Shown: positions 1 through 8,111 of the stretch, one piece after another
Numbering within the stretch: position 1 is the first letter of the stretch
Layout: each line of letters begins with the position of its first letter
NCBI GenBank assembly: GCA_942492225.1
Contig: CALODS010000037.1
Coordinates: forward strand, 1 to 34,748
Source: JAFGTX01 sp942492225
GTDB taxonomy: Bacteria > Bacillota > Clostridia > Peptostreptococcales > Acidaminobacteraceae
Reading direction: 5' to 3'
Length of the DNA stretch: 34,748 bases
Notes under the pieces: model-generated
Told to the model about the DNA's origin: nothing
What the model saw: only the letters and a program-made list of their open reading frames with translations
Database searches by the model: none
Made by a program: the position numbers and the translations under genes

Positions 1-524
1 AATCGATCAATTGTATCCAGTGGCAGACCAGGCATCAATTGTATACCTAAAGTAAATCCATATGATTTAATCAATGTACTTGCATAAATAACGTCCGCTC
101 TATTATGACCTCTATTTGAAGCCCTCAGAATATCATCATGCATAGACTGTACCCCCAGTTCTATTACTTGCACACCATAGTGTTTTAGATATCCTAAAAT
201 TTCTTCCGTAATATAATCTGGACGCGTCGAAAGCCTTAACCCATGAACTTTTCCTTGTTTTATATAAGATTGTCCTATCTCTAAATATATCTTTTGAAGT
301 GACGCTTCTATTCCAGTGAAACTTCCGCCAAAAAATGCGATTTCAACCCTTGGATTATTGGAATAATCTAGCGTTGAAAGAGTATTTTCTATTTCTTTAT
401 GTAGTTCATTGCGCTCTAACGGTCGCTCTACACCTGAAATACGCTTTTGGTTACAAAATACACAATCATGAGGACAGCCTAAATGTGGCACAAATATTGG
501 AATAATGTAATATAAGTTAGCCAC
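1..524 (-). CDS. Elp3-like radical SAM protein, N-terminal part (runs off window)
   Basis: The first 174 codons of a radical SAM enzyme, read leftward and cut by the window edge. It starts at GTG (522-524), which overlaps the rnc stop in the string GTGGCTAA. The AdoMet iron-sulfur motif CPHDCVFC (CX3CX2C) sits near residues 17-24. It is followed by FFGGSFTGI, STRPDYI, ELGVQSM and GIQLMPGLP, the hallmarks of the Elp3/oxygen-independent-coproporphyrinogen-oxidase-like branch. In many Clostridia a gene of this kind lies between rnc and smc, and the overlap with rnc implies co-translation. The exact substrate is unknown; tRNA modification by analogy with Elp3 is an inference, and no acetyltransferase domain can be checked because the C-terminus is missing. 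Confidence 0.88.
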   Translation of the reverse strand, partial: MANLYYIIPIFVPHLGCPHDCVFCNQKRISGVERPLERNELHKEIENTLSTLDYSNNPRVEIAFFGGSFTGIEASLQKIYLEIGQSYIKQGKVHGLRLSTRPDYITEEILGYLKHYGVQVIELGVQSMHDDILRASNRGHNRADVIYASTLIKSYGFTLGIQLMPGLPLDTIDR

Positions 525-1215
525 GTTTATCAAAATTCCTTAATGCAACTTTTGCGGCTTCTTGTTCTGATTCTTTTTTGCTACGTCCTTTACCAGTACC
601 AACGACTTCATCATTTAATAGTACAGATGAAAAAAAGACTTTACAATGATCCGGTCCTTCTTCTCCAGTTAAATCATAACGAATACGATTTTCTTTTTGA
701 ACTTGAATAACTTCTTGAAGTCGTGTTTTGTAATCCATAAATACTTTACCTTGAATAGCATCTTCAATTGTTTGTGCCATTTGTTCCATGATAAAGTTCT
801 TAGCAGTTTCTAAGCCTGCATCCAAATATACAGCTGCGATAAGAGCTTCCCACGCATCTGCCAAAATTGATGTCCGCTCACGCCCGCCAGTTAATTCTTC
901 ACCTCTGCCAAACATCATATAATTACCTAGTTTGATTTTCCTAGCACATTCACTTAACGTTGCTTCGCATACAATTTTCGACCTAATTTTCGTTAATTCC
1001 CCTTCAGGTAAATTAGGATAATTCGTAAATAAATAATCACTAATAACAATACTCAAAACTGAATCACCAAGAAACTCTAAGCGCTCATTATTTCGTATTT
1101 TATTGCTTTTCTTTTCATTGGCATAGGAACTGTGCGTTAATGCCTCTTTTACCAATTTTAGGTTTTTAAACCTATAAACAATGGCATCTTCTAACTTACA
1201 TCTACTTTCTATCAT
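517..1215 (-). CDS. rnc: Ribonuclease III
   Basis: Double-strand-specific endoribonuclease that processes rRNA precursors and structured mRNAs; 232 residues, normal for the family. The signature ERLEFLGDSVL is at residues 44-54, with the metal-binding acidic residues E44, D51, D120 and E123 (ADAWEAL segment). A double-stranded RNA-binding domain covers about 161-228. The start chosen is the ATG at 1215, which has AGGAGG a few bases upstream. A longer in-frame reading adds 13 residues but lacks a good ribosome site. The gene is separated from the fatty-acid operon by a chemoreceptor gene and appears to have its own promoter (1304-1332). A long hairpin lies just upstream of the ribosome site. 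Its 3' end overlaps the radical SAM gene. Confidence 0.96.
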   Translation of the reverse strand: MIESRCKLEDAIVYRFKNLKLVKEALTHSSYANEKKSNKIRNNERLEFLGDSVLSIVISDYLFTNYPNLPEGELTKIRSKIVCEATLSECARKIKLGNYMMFGRGEELTGGRERTSILADAWEALIAAVYLDAGLETAKNFIMEQMAQTIEDAIQGKVFMDYKTRLQEVIQVQKENRIRYDLTGEEGPDHCKVFFSSVLLNDEVVGTGKGRSKKESEQEAAKVALRNFDKRG

Positions 1216-1230
1216 GTATCCTCCTCTGTA

Positions 1231-1280
1231 AGAAGGGCTTTTTAAACTTATCATCTCATGATATCTTTAAAAAACCCTCT
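1231..1280 (-). promoter_or_regulatory. Long stem-loop in the rnc 5' leader
   Basis: In the minus-strand RNA the arms at 1277-1266 and 1246-1235 form a 12-pair stem (GGG, one U-G wobble, then U/A pairs). It is extended outward by A-U and G-U pairs and capped by an inner ATCAT-GAG-ATGAT hairpin. The structure ends about 16 bases before the rnc start codon, next to the ribosome site. It is too far from a U-run and too close to the gene to act as a simple terminator. By analogy with E. coli rnc autoregulation it could be cleaved by RNase III itself; that role is an inference. Confidence 0.55.
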
Positions 1281-1303
1281 TTGCCTTTAATAGTCTCCTT
1301 ACT

Positions 1304-1332
1304 ATTTTATACTGTTATGAATGAAATTACAA
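1304..1332 (-). promoter_or_regulatory. Probable sigma-A promoter for rnc
   Basis: Minus-strand -35 TTGTAA (1327-1332), 17-base spacer, -10 TAAAAT (1304-1309). It lies downstream of the terminator of the chemoreceptor gene and upstream of the rnc leader hairpin, so rnc and the radical SAM gene would be transcribed independently of it. Confidence 0.5.
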
Positions 1333-1426
1333 CCGTTTGCAAGCTTTCACAAAGTATTTTTTTGAGTTAAAAGGTAGGAATCGAATCCAAACTATATTTT
1401 GTAATAATAATAGTCGATTCTTTCTT

Positions 1427-1465
1427 ACAACAAAAAAACCGAGTTACCTCGGTTTTTTTTGTTGT
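1427..1465 (-). terminator. Intrinsic terminator after the chemoreceptor gene
   Basis: Hairpin with arms ACAACAAAAAAACCGAG and a complementary right arm (CTCGG, eight T, GTTGT) around a TTAC loop. The GC-rich core CCGAG/CTCGG is flanked by A and T runs on both sides, so it could stop transcription in either direction. It lies about 60 bases past the chemoreceptor stop codon. Confidence 0.85.
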
Positions 1466-1525
1466 TCTTTGTGAAACATAGCAATCTCGTGATAATTGAT
1501 GTTCTGACAAACACCATAATTATAA

Positions 1526-3499
1526 TTATAATTTAAATTTACTGATACTCTCTTGCATTTCTTCTGCTAACTGCGCTAAAATTTCACTTGCTGATGAAAT
1601 CTCTTCCATCGAATGTGTTTGTTCTTGTACTGATGCAGCCGCTTCTTCTGTACCAGCAGCATTTTCTTCTGATATAGCCGACAAATTCTGAAGAATAGCA
1701 ATTATTTCATTCTTTTTGGTATCCATAAGATGACCCGACTTATTTAAGGTTTCTAATACTTCAATGGTTGTTTTTATCGCTTGGGCAATACCATTAAATT
1801 TTTCATTAGTAGAATCTACACCATGGGCCTGTTCTTTAACCACAACTGAAACTTCTTTAATTTTTTTAACCGCCAGTGCCGTTCTCTCTGTTAATTCTTG
1901 AATTATTTTATCGATTTCATTTGTAAAAGAATTAGATTCTTCTGCTAATTTTCTTATCTCATCTGCCACAACAGCGAAGCCTCTGCCTACATCACCTGCT
2001 CTTGCTGCTTCAATAGAAGCATTTAAAGCAAGTAAATTAGTCTGTTCAGCGATACTCTTGATATTCTTACTCTTCGTTTCAATATCATCAGCACTACCGC
2101 TAGTTCTTTCAATAACTTCCATAATTTCTGTCATAGCCTCATTGGTGAGTCGTGTCTTTTGAACGAGATCTTCTAACACCTTTAACCCCTCTTCTTTTAA
2201 AACATCAATCTGTTGAGTAGAAATGTTTAACTCTTCTCGATGTTTTTTATCTGCATTAACCAACTCACCCATTGTGCTCACATTTTCAGCACCCTTTTCA
2301 GTGTCTTGTGCTTGGCTGATAGCGCCTTTTGCTATTTCATCTATAGCTATTGCAACTTCTTCTGCAGATTGAACTGAAATATTAGTGGTTGCTGTTAATT
2401 CCTCAGATGAAGAGGCTAAATGCTGTGCTTTATCTAAGATACTCTGAATCAAATCAATAAAATTATTTTCTAATTTATGAACAGAGCGAGTCATTTCACC
2501 AATTTCGTCTTTTCTATTCGCATAGCCAACTGCTTTTGACGATGTATCAAGTTTCAAACTATAATTCGCGATTCTTTCTAACGATTTCGTCATATACGTC
2601 ACCGGTGTTAAAATATTATTTAAGATGACACCAATTAAGACAATCGCTAGAACAATACCAATCAATCCCACGATTAACATTTTTGTTATTGCTGACATAA
2701 AGTCTAACATCTCACTTTTAGGAATATCAACATACACACGCCAATCTGATGGGTTGCCAATGTCGTAGCCTAATTCTAAGCTTTTATAATCTACAAATTC
2801 ACTTGACTCATACACACCGTCATAAATTAAATGAAACTTGCCTGAATCATAAATAGATAAAGCATTAATGTACTCATTAATAAATTCAATGGTCATATCA
2901 ATCGCTAAAGCACCTTCAATTTTTCCGTCCACAATGATTGGATAAGCAATGGTAACCATTTCTACATCTTTTCCATCAATTTCCCAAACAACAGGTTCAT
3001 AAACAAAAATCTTACCACTGTTATAGGCATCATAGTAAAAAGCACCATCGACTTCATTTTCTAACCAACCAGCCTCTTTTAAACCTGTATACGCAACATC
3101 CGTACCTTCTCTATAAAAATATGGATCATAAGCCCCAGCAGATGTATACATATTACCAGGTTCTACGTATTTTTGATCTTCAAGGCGTAACCATATACCA
3201 TAAATTCTATTATGATCAAGTAATGTCTCTTGCAACAAAGCGTTAAAAGTATTAATATCGAATGTATTATTTTCAATAGCCATTCGCGTAACCCGCTCTA
3301 AATCTTCGGTTATTTTTATACTTTCATTCAAAAAATCGTTAATGGTGCCCGTTGCGACTTTTAATTCACTGTTAACATATTTTTCATTGTTATCAATTTC
3401 CCTCGCTCTTGTATCTAAAATTGAAATAATAGTTATCGCACTGATAATAATGGCTACCAACACACCAACTACAAGCATTGCTTTTTGTTTTAATTTCAT
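1526..3499 (-). CDS. Methyl-accepting chemotaxis protein (Cache sensor, HAMP, MCP signalling domain)
   Basis: Transmembrane chemoreceptor of 657 residues that signals to CheA/CheW. The start is the ATG at 3499, preceded by AAAGGGGGAA. Order of parts: N-terminal membrane helix (about 4-28); extracellular Cache-type ligand domain (about 30-265), including YNSGKIFVYEPV and the GALAIDM strand; second membrane helix (about 272-297); HAMP (about 298-350); and the cytoplasmic helical hairpin. The highly conserved tip IAEQTNLLALNASIEAARAG is followed by RGFAVVADEIRKLAEES. No C-terminal receptor-methylase-tethering pentapeptide is seen. The ligand cannot be told from sequence. It is a single-gene unit with terminators on both sides, placed between fabF and rnc, where close relatives usually have no gene. 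Alternative product: none plausible. Confidence 0.95.
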   Translation of the reverse strand: MKLKQKAMLVVGVLVAIIISAITIISILDTRAREIDNNEKYVNSELKVATGTINDFLNESIKITEDLERVTRMAIENNTFDINTFNALLQETLLDHNRIYGIWLRLEDQKYVEPGNMYTSAGAYDPYFYREGTDVAYTGLKEAGWLENEVDGAFYYDAYNSGKIFVYEPVVWEIDGKDVEMVTIAYPIIVDGKIEGALAIDMTIEFINEYINALSIYDSGKFHLIYDGVYESSEFVDYKSLELGYDIGNPSDWRVYVDIPKSEMLDFMSAITKMLIVGLIGIVLAIVLIGVILNNILTPVTYMTKSLERIANYSLKLDTSSKAVGYANRKDEIGEMTRSVHKLENNFIDLIQSILDKAQHLASSSEELTATTNISVQSAEEVAIAIDEIAKGAISQAQDTEKGAENVSTMGELVNADKKHREELNISTQQIDVLKEEGLKVLEDLVQKTRLTNEAMTEIMEVIERTSGSADDIETKSKNIKSIAEQTNLLALNASIEAARAGDVGRGFAVVADEIRKLAEESNSFTNEIDKIIQELTERTALAVKKIKEVSVVVKEQAHGVDSTNEKFNGIAQAIKTTIEVLETLNKSGHLMDTKKNEIIAILQNLSAISEENAAGTEEAAASVQEQTHSMEEISSASEILAQLAEEMQESISKFKL

Positions 3500-3615
3500 A
3501 ATGTTTCCCCCTTTATAAAAGTCATCCAAATATGATTTTATAGAACATATTTGACTTAATCATGTTATACCCATTATATATCATTTCAATAATAAACATA
3601 GATTTTTAATGTTCT

Positions 3616-3656
3616 AAAAAAAAAGCGTTGCCAAGAGTATCCCTCTTAACAACGCT
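3616..3656 (-). terminator. Intrinsic terminator of the fatty-acid operon after fabF
   Basis: On the minus strand AGCGTTG pairs with CAACGCT, with an inner AAGAG/CTCTT pairing, and is followed by nine T. It begins six bases after the fabF stop and closes the fapR-to-fabF transcription unit. Confidence 0.9.
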
Positions 3657-3661
3657 GATCA

Positions 3662-4900
3662 TTATACGTATTTCTTTAATAGTAAAGTGGCGTTATGTCC
3701 ACCAAACCCTAATGAATTTGATAAGGCATAGTTTACTTCTGCCTCAATGCCCTTGTTTGGTAAATAGTTTAAATCTAATTCAGGGTCTTGATTTTGCATC
3801 CCCATCGTTCCATGAATAAAGTTTTCTTTAAGCGCTAATAAAACCGCAATTGCTTCTACAGCGCCCGAACTTCCAAGTAAATGGCCTGTCATAGATTTTG
3901 TTGACGTTACATAAATATTCTTTGCATGATCACCAAGTAAATTCTTAATAGCCATTGTCTCGAATCGGTCATTGTAAGGCGTTGACGTTCCATGTGCATT
4001 AATATAGTCAATGTCTTCACCTTTAACACCCGCATCATCCATTGCCATTTGCATCGAACGTGTAGCACCTTCACCACCAGGTGCTGGGCTTGTAATATGG
4101 TAAGCATCAGCAGTTGAACCATAACCTACAATTTCACCATAAATAACTGCATTTCTGGCAAGTGCATGCTCTAATTCTTCAAGGATGACAACACCAGAGC
4201 CTTCGCCCATAACAAAGCCATCTCTATCTGTATCAAAAGGCCTACTCGCCGTCTTAGGATCATCATTTCTTGTACTCATAGCTTTCATGGTACAGAAACC
4301 AGCCATACCCAGAGGTGTAATAGATGCTTCCGCACCACCTGCAAACATAAGATCTGCATCACCTCTTTGAATTATCTTAAAAGCATCACCAATCGCGTTT
4401 GTACTTGATGCACATGCTGTACAAACACTTGTGTTTGGACCTTTTGCATTATAAGCCATAGACACATGACCAGATGCCATGTTTAAAATCATCATTGGAA
4501 TTAAGAATGGACTTACTCTGCCTGGTCCTTTCGCCAATAATTTTTCGTGTTGTGATTCTAATGTTTCTATACCACCAACACCTGAGCCGATAATTGTACC
4601 GAAACGCTCTGGTGTAATTTTTTCTAAATCAATGTTTGAATCTTTTAATGCTAATCCCGCTGCAGCAACTGCAAACTGAGTAAATCGATCCATTCTTTTG
4701 GATTCTTTTTTATCCATATAATCCGCTGCATCAAACTCTTTTACTTCTGCAGCAATTTGTGTTGTAAATTCACTTGCATCAAAATGTGTAATTTTATCAA
4801 CGCCACATTTCCCTTCTCTTAAGGCATTCCAATACGTTTCTTTACCTGTTCCAATTGGTGAAATAACACCTATACCTGTTACAACTACTCTTTTTTTCAT
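3662..4900 (-). CDS. fabF: Beta-ketoacyl-ACP synthase II
   Basis: Condensing enzyme that elongates acyl-ACP with malonyl-ACP in type II fatty acid synthesis; 412 residues. The Cys-His-His catalytic set is present: C163 in TACASS, H303 in NAHGTSTPYND and H340 in SMTGHLLG. The ATG at 4900 is chosen because it begins MKKRVVVTGIG, as in the family, and has AGAGGGG seven bases upstream. An in-frame upstream ATG at 4978 would add 26 residues unlike any condensing enzyme and runs through a repeat-containing leader, so it is not preferred. It is the last gene of the FapR-headed operon and is separated from acpP by a structured 176-base gap that may allow separate control. Confidence 0.96.
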   Translation of the reverse strand: MKKRVVVTGIGVISPIGTGKETYWNALREGKCGVDKITHFDASEFTTQIAAEVKEFDAADYMDKKESKRMDRFTQFAVAAAGLALKDSNIDLEKITPERFGTIIGSGVGGIETLESQHEKLLAKGPGRVSPFLIPMMILNMASGHVSMAYNAKGPNTSVCTACASSTNAIGDAFKIIQRGDADLMFAGGAEASITPLGMAGFCTMKAMSTRNDDPKTASRPFDTDRDGFVMGEGSGVVILEELEHALARNAVIYGEIVGYGSTADAYHITSPAPGGEGATRSMQMAMDDAGVKGEDIDYINAHGTSTPYNDRFETMAIKNLLGDHAKNIYVTSTKSMTGHLLGSSGAVEAIAVLLALKENFIHGTMGMQNQDPELDLNYLPNKGIEAEVNYALSNSLGFGGHNATLLLKKYV

Positions 4901-5076
4901 TTTTTGCACCCCTCTAATCATAGACATCTTAAATTTTAAGTCGCGCCCGTCGAGGTCACAGTAAGTAACACCGCCCATCGAGGTCGGTTGTCCTCTTTCA
5001 GCAAGTAGATCTCTTGCTAGGCCAACAAATTACATGTGGCCAATTAGGCCACATGTATATAAGTCTTTATTAATAA
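4901..5076 (-). promoter_or_regulatory. Structured acpP-fabF leader
   Basis: Non-coding junction with three visible structures. First, a perfect 11-pair palindrome TACATGTGGCC/GGCCACATGTA with a five-base loop (5031-5057) shortly after the acpP stop. Second, a small AGCAAG/CTTGCT hairpin at about 5000-5018. Third, two 14-base direct repeats differing at one base (CGCCCGTCGAGGTC at 4944-4957 and CGCCCATCGAGGTC at 4972-4985). The first hairpin lacks a strong U-run, so it may stabilise or process the abundant acpP transcript rather than terminate it. The repeats are GC-rich compared with their surroundings. No known RNA family was recognised. Confidence 0.5.
4944..4985. repeat. Pair of 14-base direct repeats upstream of fabF
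   Basis: CGCCCGTCGAGGTC (4944-4957) and CGCCCATCGAGGTC (4972-4985), spaced 28 bases start to start, 13 of 14 identical. They fall in different reading frames of the possible FabF extension, so they are not protein repeats. Confidence 0.8.
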
Positions 5077-5304
5077 TTATACTTTTGATTCAATGTAAGC
5101 AACGATGTCGCCGATGTTCTTGAAGTTTTCTGCATCTGAATCTGGAATTTCAATGTCAAATTCATCTTCAAAAGCCATGATAATTTCTACAGCGTCTAAA
5201 GAATCAGCTTTCAAGTCATTCATTAATGACGTTTCTGGGTTAACTACCGTATCTGCATCTAATCCTAATTGGTCTATTACTATTGCTTTTACTTTATCAA
5301 ACAT
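5077..5304 (-). CDS. acpP: Acyl carrier protein
   Basis: Small acidic carrier that holds growing acyl chains on a 4'-phosphopantetheine arm; 75 residues. The attachment serine is S35 in the motif ADSLDAVE. The ATG at 5304 (MFDKVK) has AAAGGAGAG upstream; a longer reading would add 16 basic residues unlike this family. It sits between fabG and fabF in the operon. The 99-base gap upstream contains a small TAATCGC/GCGATTA palindrome (5344-5360) but no clear promoter, so it is probably expressed from the fapR promoter. Confidence 0.97.
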   Translation of the reverse strand: MFDKVKAIVIDQLGLDADTVVNPETSLMNDLKADSLDAVEIIMAFEDEFDIEIPDSDAENFKNIGDIVAYIESKV

Positions 5305-5403
5305 GTTAATCTCTCCTTTAAATTTAAAAACTCTTTTTATATTTAATCGCAATGCGATTATTAACTAAACAAACAATCTCTCTAATAATTTAGAAGCATT
5401 ACA

Positions 5404-6147
5404 TTACATTACCATACCACCATCAACGTGAATAACCTGTCCAGTAATATATTTTGCCATATCTGAACAGAGGAACAACACAGCATTAGCGACATCTTCT
5501 GCTTCACCCATTTTTTGAAGTGGGATAGCTTTTTCATAAGCTTCCTTTACTGCATCGTCTAAGACTTCTGTCATATCCGATTTAATGAAGCCTGGTGCAA
5601 TTGCATTTACTGTAAGGCCCCTTGGTGCAAATTCTTTGGCAATCGATTTAGTGAATCCAATAACCCCTGCTTTTGAAGCTGCATAGTTTGCTTGTCCTGC
5701 GTTGCCCATTACACCCACTACAGATGCCATATTTACAATGCGACCACTCTTTTGTTTTAACATGGCCTTACCAATAATTTTTGTACAAAGGAACACACCT
5801 TTTAAGTTTGTATCAATAACAGCATCCCAATCGTCTTCTTTCATTCTAATTAGAAGGCCATCTCTTGTAATACCAGCGTTATTCACTAAGTAATCTATCG
5901 AACCAAAAGCGTCTTTCGTTGCTTTTAATAGCCCTTCAACATCTTCAGCTAGTGATACGTTACATTTGACTGCGATTGCTTCACCACCTAAAGCTTTTAT
6001 TTCTTCTACAGTTTCTACTGCTTTTGTTTCGCTTGATGTATAATTTACGACAACGTTAGCGCCCTTTGAACCAAATGCTAAAGCAACTGCTTTACCAATG
6101 CCTCTTGAACCACCTGTTACGATAACCGTTTGATTTTTGTACGTCAT
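5404..6147 (-). CDS. fabG: 3-oxoacyl-ACP reductase
   Basis: NADPH-dependent reductase of the fatty acid elongation cycle; a short-chain dehydrogenase of 247 residues. The nucleotide-binding TGGSRGIG is at 11-18, NNAG at 89-92, and the catalytic S142, Y155 and K159 (YAASK) are all present. The start is the ATG at 6147 with GGAGG six bases upstream; the ATG four codons earlier overlaps the ribosome site. It begins 13 bases after fabD stops, so the two are probably translated from the same message. The C-terminal ITGQVIHVDGG motif is typical of FabG. Confidence 0.97.
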   Translation of the reverse strand: MTYKNQTVIVTGGSRGIGKAVALAFGSKGANVVVNYTSSETKAVETVEEIKALGGEAIAVKCNVSLAEDVEGLLKATKDAFGSIDYLVNNAGITRDGLLIRMKEDDWDAVIDTNLKGVFLCTKIIGKAMLKQKSGRIVNMASVVGVMGNAGQANYAASKAGVIGFTKSIAKEFAPRGLTVNAIAPGFIKSDMTEVLDDAVKEAYEKAIPLQKMGEAEDVANAVLFLCSDMAKYITGQVIHVDGGMVM

Positions 6148-6160
6148 AAGATCCTCCATA

Positions 6161-7096
6161 TTATAAACCTAAAGCTTCTAATGTTTTTTCCATAGATGCG
6201 ACAGAATTAACATTATGTAGCGTTACATCTTTAGAAATTCTCTTAACAAACTTTGTCAATGCATCACCTGGTCCAACTTCAATAAAGGTATCAAAACCAT
6301 CTTCAATTAATTGTTTTACTGAATCTTCCCATTTAACTGGGCTACTCACTTGTTTCACTAATAGATTATTGATAGATGCTACATCCGGATAATAAGTTGC
6401 CGTTACATTAGAAACTACTGGTTGAGCAAATGCATTATAACTTACACCCTCAAGTTCCTTTGATAATTTCTCACCAGCACCCACTAACATTGATGTATGA
6501 AATGGTGCTGATACAGGAAGCATCACTGCTTTTTTCGCCCCTACTTCTTTACAATTTTCAACGGCTTGTTCAACAGCTTTAACTTCACCAGCAATAACAA
6601 GTTGTTTTGGACAATTGTAATTTGCAGGTTCAACCACACCTACAATCGACGCTTTTTCACACGCTGTTTCTACAGCTTCTCTATCTAAGCCTAGAATCGC
6701 TGCCATTGTCCCAATACCCATTGGTACCTCTTCTTGCATATATTGACCACGTTTTCTAACGACTTTTACTGCATGTTCAAAGGGTAGTGTACCAGCTGCA
6801 ACATGTGCAGTGTACTCACCTAAACTTAATCCCGCAAAAGCTTCAGCTTTAACACCTTTGCTTTCTAATACTTTAAACATAGCATAACTTGCCGTCAAAA
6901 TAGAGGGTTGTGTATTCTCTGTTTTCTTTAATTCTTCAGCTGTTGAGTTAAAACATAAGTCTTCCATAGAATAACCCATCGCTTGACTTGCTTGCTCAAA
7001 AACTGTTTGTGCTTCAATAAATTGTTCTGAAAAATCTTGACCCATACCTACGTACTGTGCACCCTGTCCTGGAAATATAATTGCTATTTTACTCAT
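6161..7096 (-). CDS. fabD: Malonyl-CoA:ACP transacylase
   Basis: Transfers malonyl from CoA to ACP and so supplies the extender unit; 311 residues. The PGQGAQ segment is at 9-14, the nucleophile is S91 in GLSLGEYTAH, and the catalytic histidine is H201 in SAPFHTSM. The start is the ATG at 7096 (MSKIAIIFPGQG) with GGAGG upstream; an in-frame extension into the end of fabH is rejected. There are 11 bases between the fabH stop and this start. It links the FapR signal (malonyl-CoA) to chain extension. Confidence 0.97.
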   Translation of the reverse strand: MSKIAIIFPGQGAQYVGMGQDFSEQFIEAQTVFEQASQAMGYSMEDLCFNSTAEELKKTENTQPSILTASYAMFKVLESKGVKAEAFAGLSLGEYTAHVAAGTLPFEHAVKVVRKRGQYMQEEVPMGIGTMAAILGLDREAVETACEKASIVGVVEPANYNCPKQLVIAGEVKAVEQAVENCKEVGAKKAVMLPVSAPFHTSMLVGAGEKLSKELEGVSYNAFAQPVVSNVTATYYPDVASINNLLVKQVSSPVKWEDSVKQLIEDGFDTFIEVGPGDALTKFVKRISKDVTLHNVNSVASMEKTLEALGL

Positions 7097-7107
7097 GTCT
7101 GCCTCCA

Positions 7108-8100
7108 TTACCACTGAATAACGCATGAGCCCCATGTAAGCCCAGCACCAAATCCAACCAATACTGTTTTGTCACCTGCACTAATTTTCCCTTCACGAAT
7201 TGCTTCATCTAAAGCAACCGGAACAGATGCTGCAGACATATTTCCGTAATCTTCTAAATTCATTTTAACTTTTTCTAGAGGCAATTTAAGTTTCTTTGCC
7301 GCCGATGATATAATTCTTATATTTGCTTGATGAGGGACAAGATAATCAATATCTTCTACAGTCAATCCAGCTTTTTTAATAACATTAAGAGTTGAAGAGC
7401 CCATAACTCTAACTGCAAATTTAAACACTTCACTTCCATCCATTGTTAAATAATGCAACTTATCTTTTACTGTCTCTATAGTGGCTGGCATTCTCGCGCC
7501 ACCTGCATCTACTTTAAGCACCATTCCCTTAGTGCCATCCGCTCCAAGTTCCGATGCTAGAATACCTTTTCCATCTTCTACAGGACCAAGTACTGCTGCA
7601 CCTGCGCCATCACCAAAGAGGACACACGTACCACGGTTTTCAAAATTCAATATACTCGACATTTTCTCAGCACCAATGACAAGCACTCTATTATATGTAC
7701 CCGTTGCAATAAAATTACGAGCGACTTCTACACCATATATAAAACCCGAACAAGCTGCTTCTAAATCAAAAGCACTTGCATTCATTGCTTTTATATTAGC
7801 TTGAACAATACAAGCTGTTGATGGAATTGCCATATCCGGTGTTAACGTAGCCAGCACAATCATATCGATTTCATCTGCCGTTACGCCTGCCGCTTCCATT
7901 GCTTTTAATGCGGCTTTCGTTGCCATATCTGATGTCGCTTCATTTTCTGCAGCGAAATGTCTTGCACCAATACCCGTTCGTGTTCTAATCCATTCGTCTG
8001 ATGTTTCAACGATTTTTTCCATATCAAAGTTTGTCACTTTGTTTTCTGGAAGATAAGAACCTGTACCTAAAATACCTACACTACGAAGATGTGTATTCAA
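7108..8100 (-). CDS. fabH: Beta-ketoacyl-ACP synthase III
   Basis: Initiates fatty acid synthesis by condensing acetyl- or branched acyl-CoA with malonyl-ACP; 330 residues. The Cys-His-Asn triad is C117 (EAACSGF), H257 (PHQANIR) and N287 (YGNMSA). The start is an unusual TTG (8098-8100): AGGAG lies eight bases upstream and overlaps the plsX stop codon, and no closer ATG gives a full N-terminus. The overlapping signals suggest translational coupling to plsX. Primer preference (straight or branched) cannot be told from sequence. Confidence 0.95.
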   Translation of the reverse strand: MNTHLRSVGILGTGSYLPENKVTNFDMEKIVETSDEWIRTRTGIGARHFAAENEATSDMATKAALKAMEAAGVTADEIDMIVLATLTPDMAIPSTACIVQANIKAMNASAFDLEAACSGFIYGVEVARNFIATGTYNRVLVIGAEKMSSILNFENRGTCVLFGDGAGAAVLGPVEDGKGILASELGADGTKGMVLKVDAGGARMPATIETVKDKLHYLTMDGSEVFKFAVRVMGSSTLNVIKKAGLTVEDIDYLVPHQANIRIISSAAKKLKLPLEKVKMNLEDYGNMSAASVPVALDEAIREGKISAGDKTVLVGFGAGLTWGSCVIQW

Positions 8101-8111
8101 TTAACTCACTC

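Noticed and set aside
3541..3616. Eight-base inverted repeat TAGAACAT/ATGTTCTA around the chemoreceptor promoter region
   Set aside because: Arms are short and far apart in AT-rich DNA, with one arm overlapping the T-run of the fabF terminator. It is likely chance.
4901..4978. FabF N-terminal extension of 26 residues from an upstream ATG
   Set aside because: The frame is open, but the extension resembles no condensing enzyme, runs through nucleotide repeats in mixed frames, and the internal ATG has a strong ribosome site.
5344..5360. TAATCGC/GCGATTA palindrome between fabG and acpP as a terminator or operator
   Set aside because: The stem is short, has no T-run, and does not match the FapR motif. 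It is noted in the acpP entry only.
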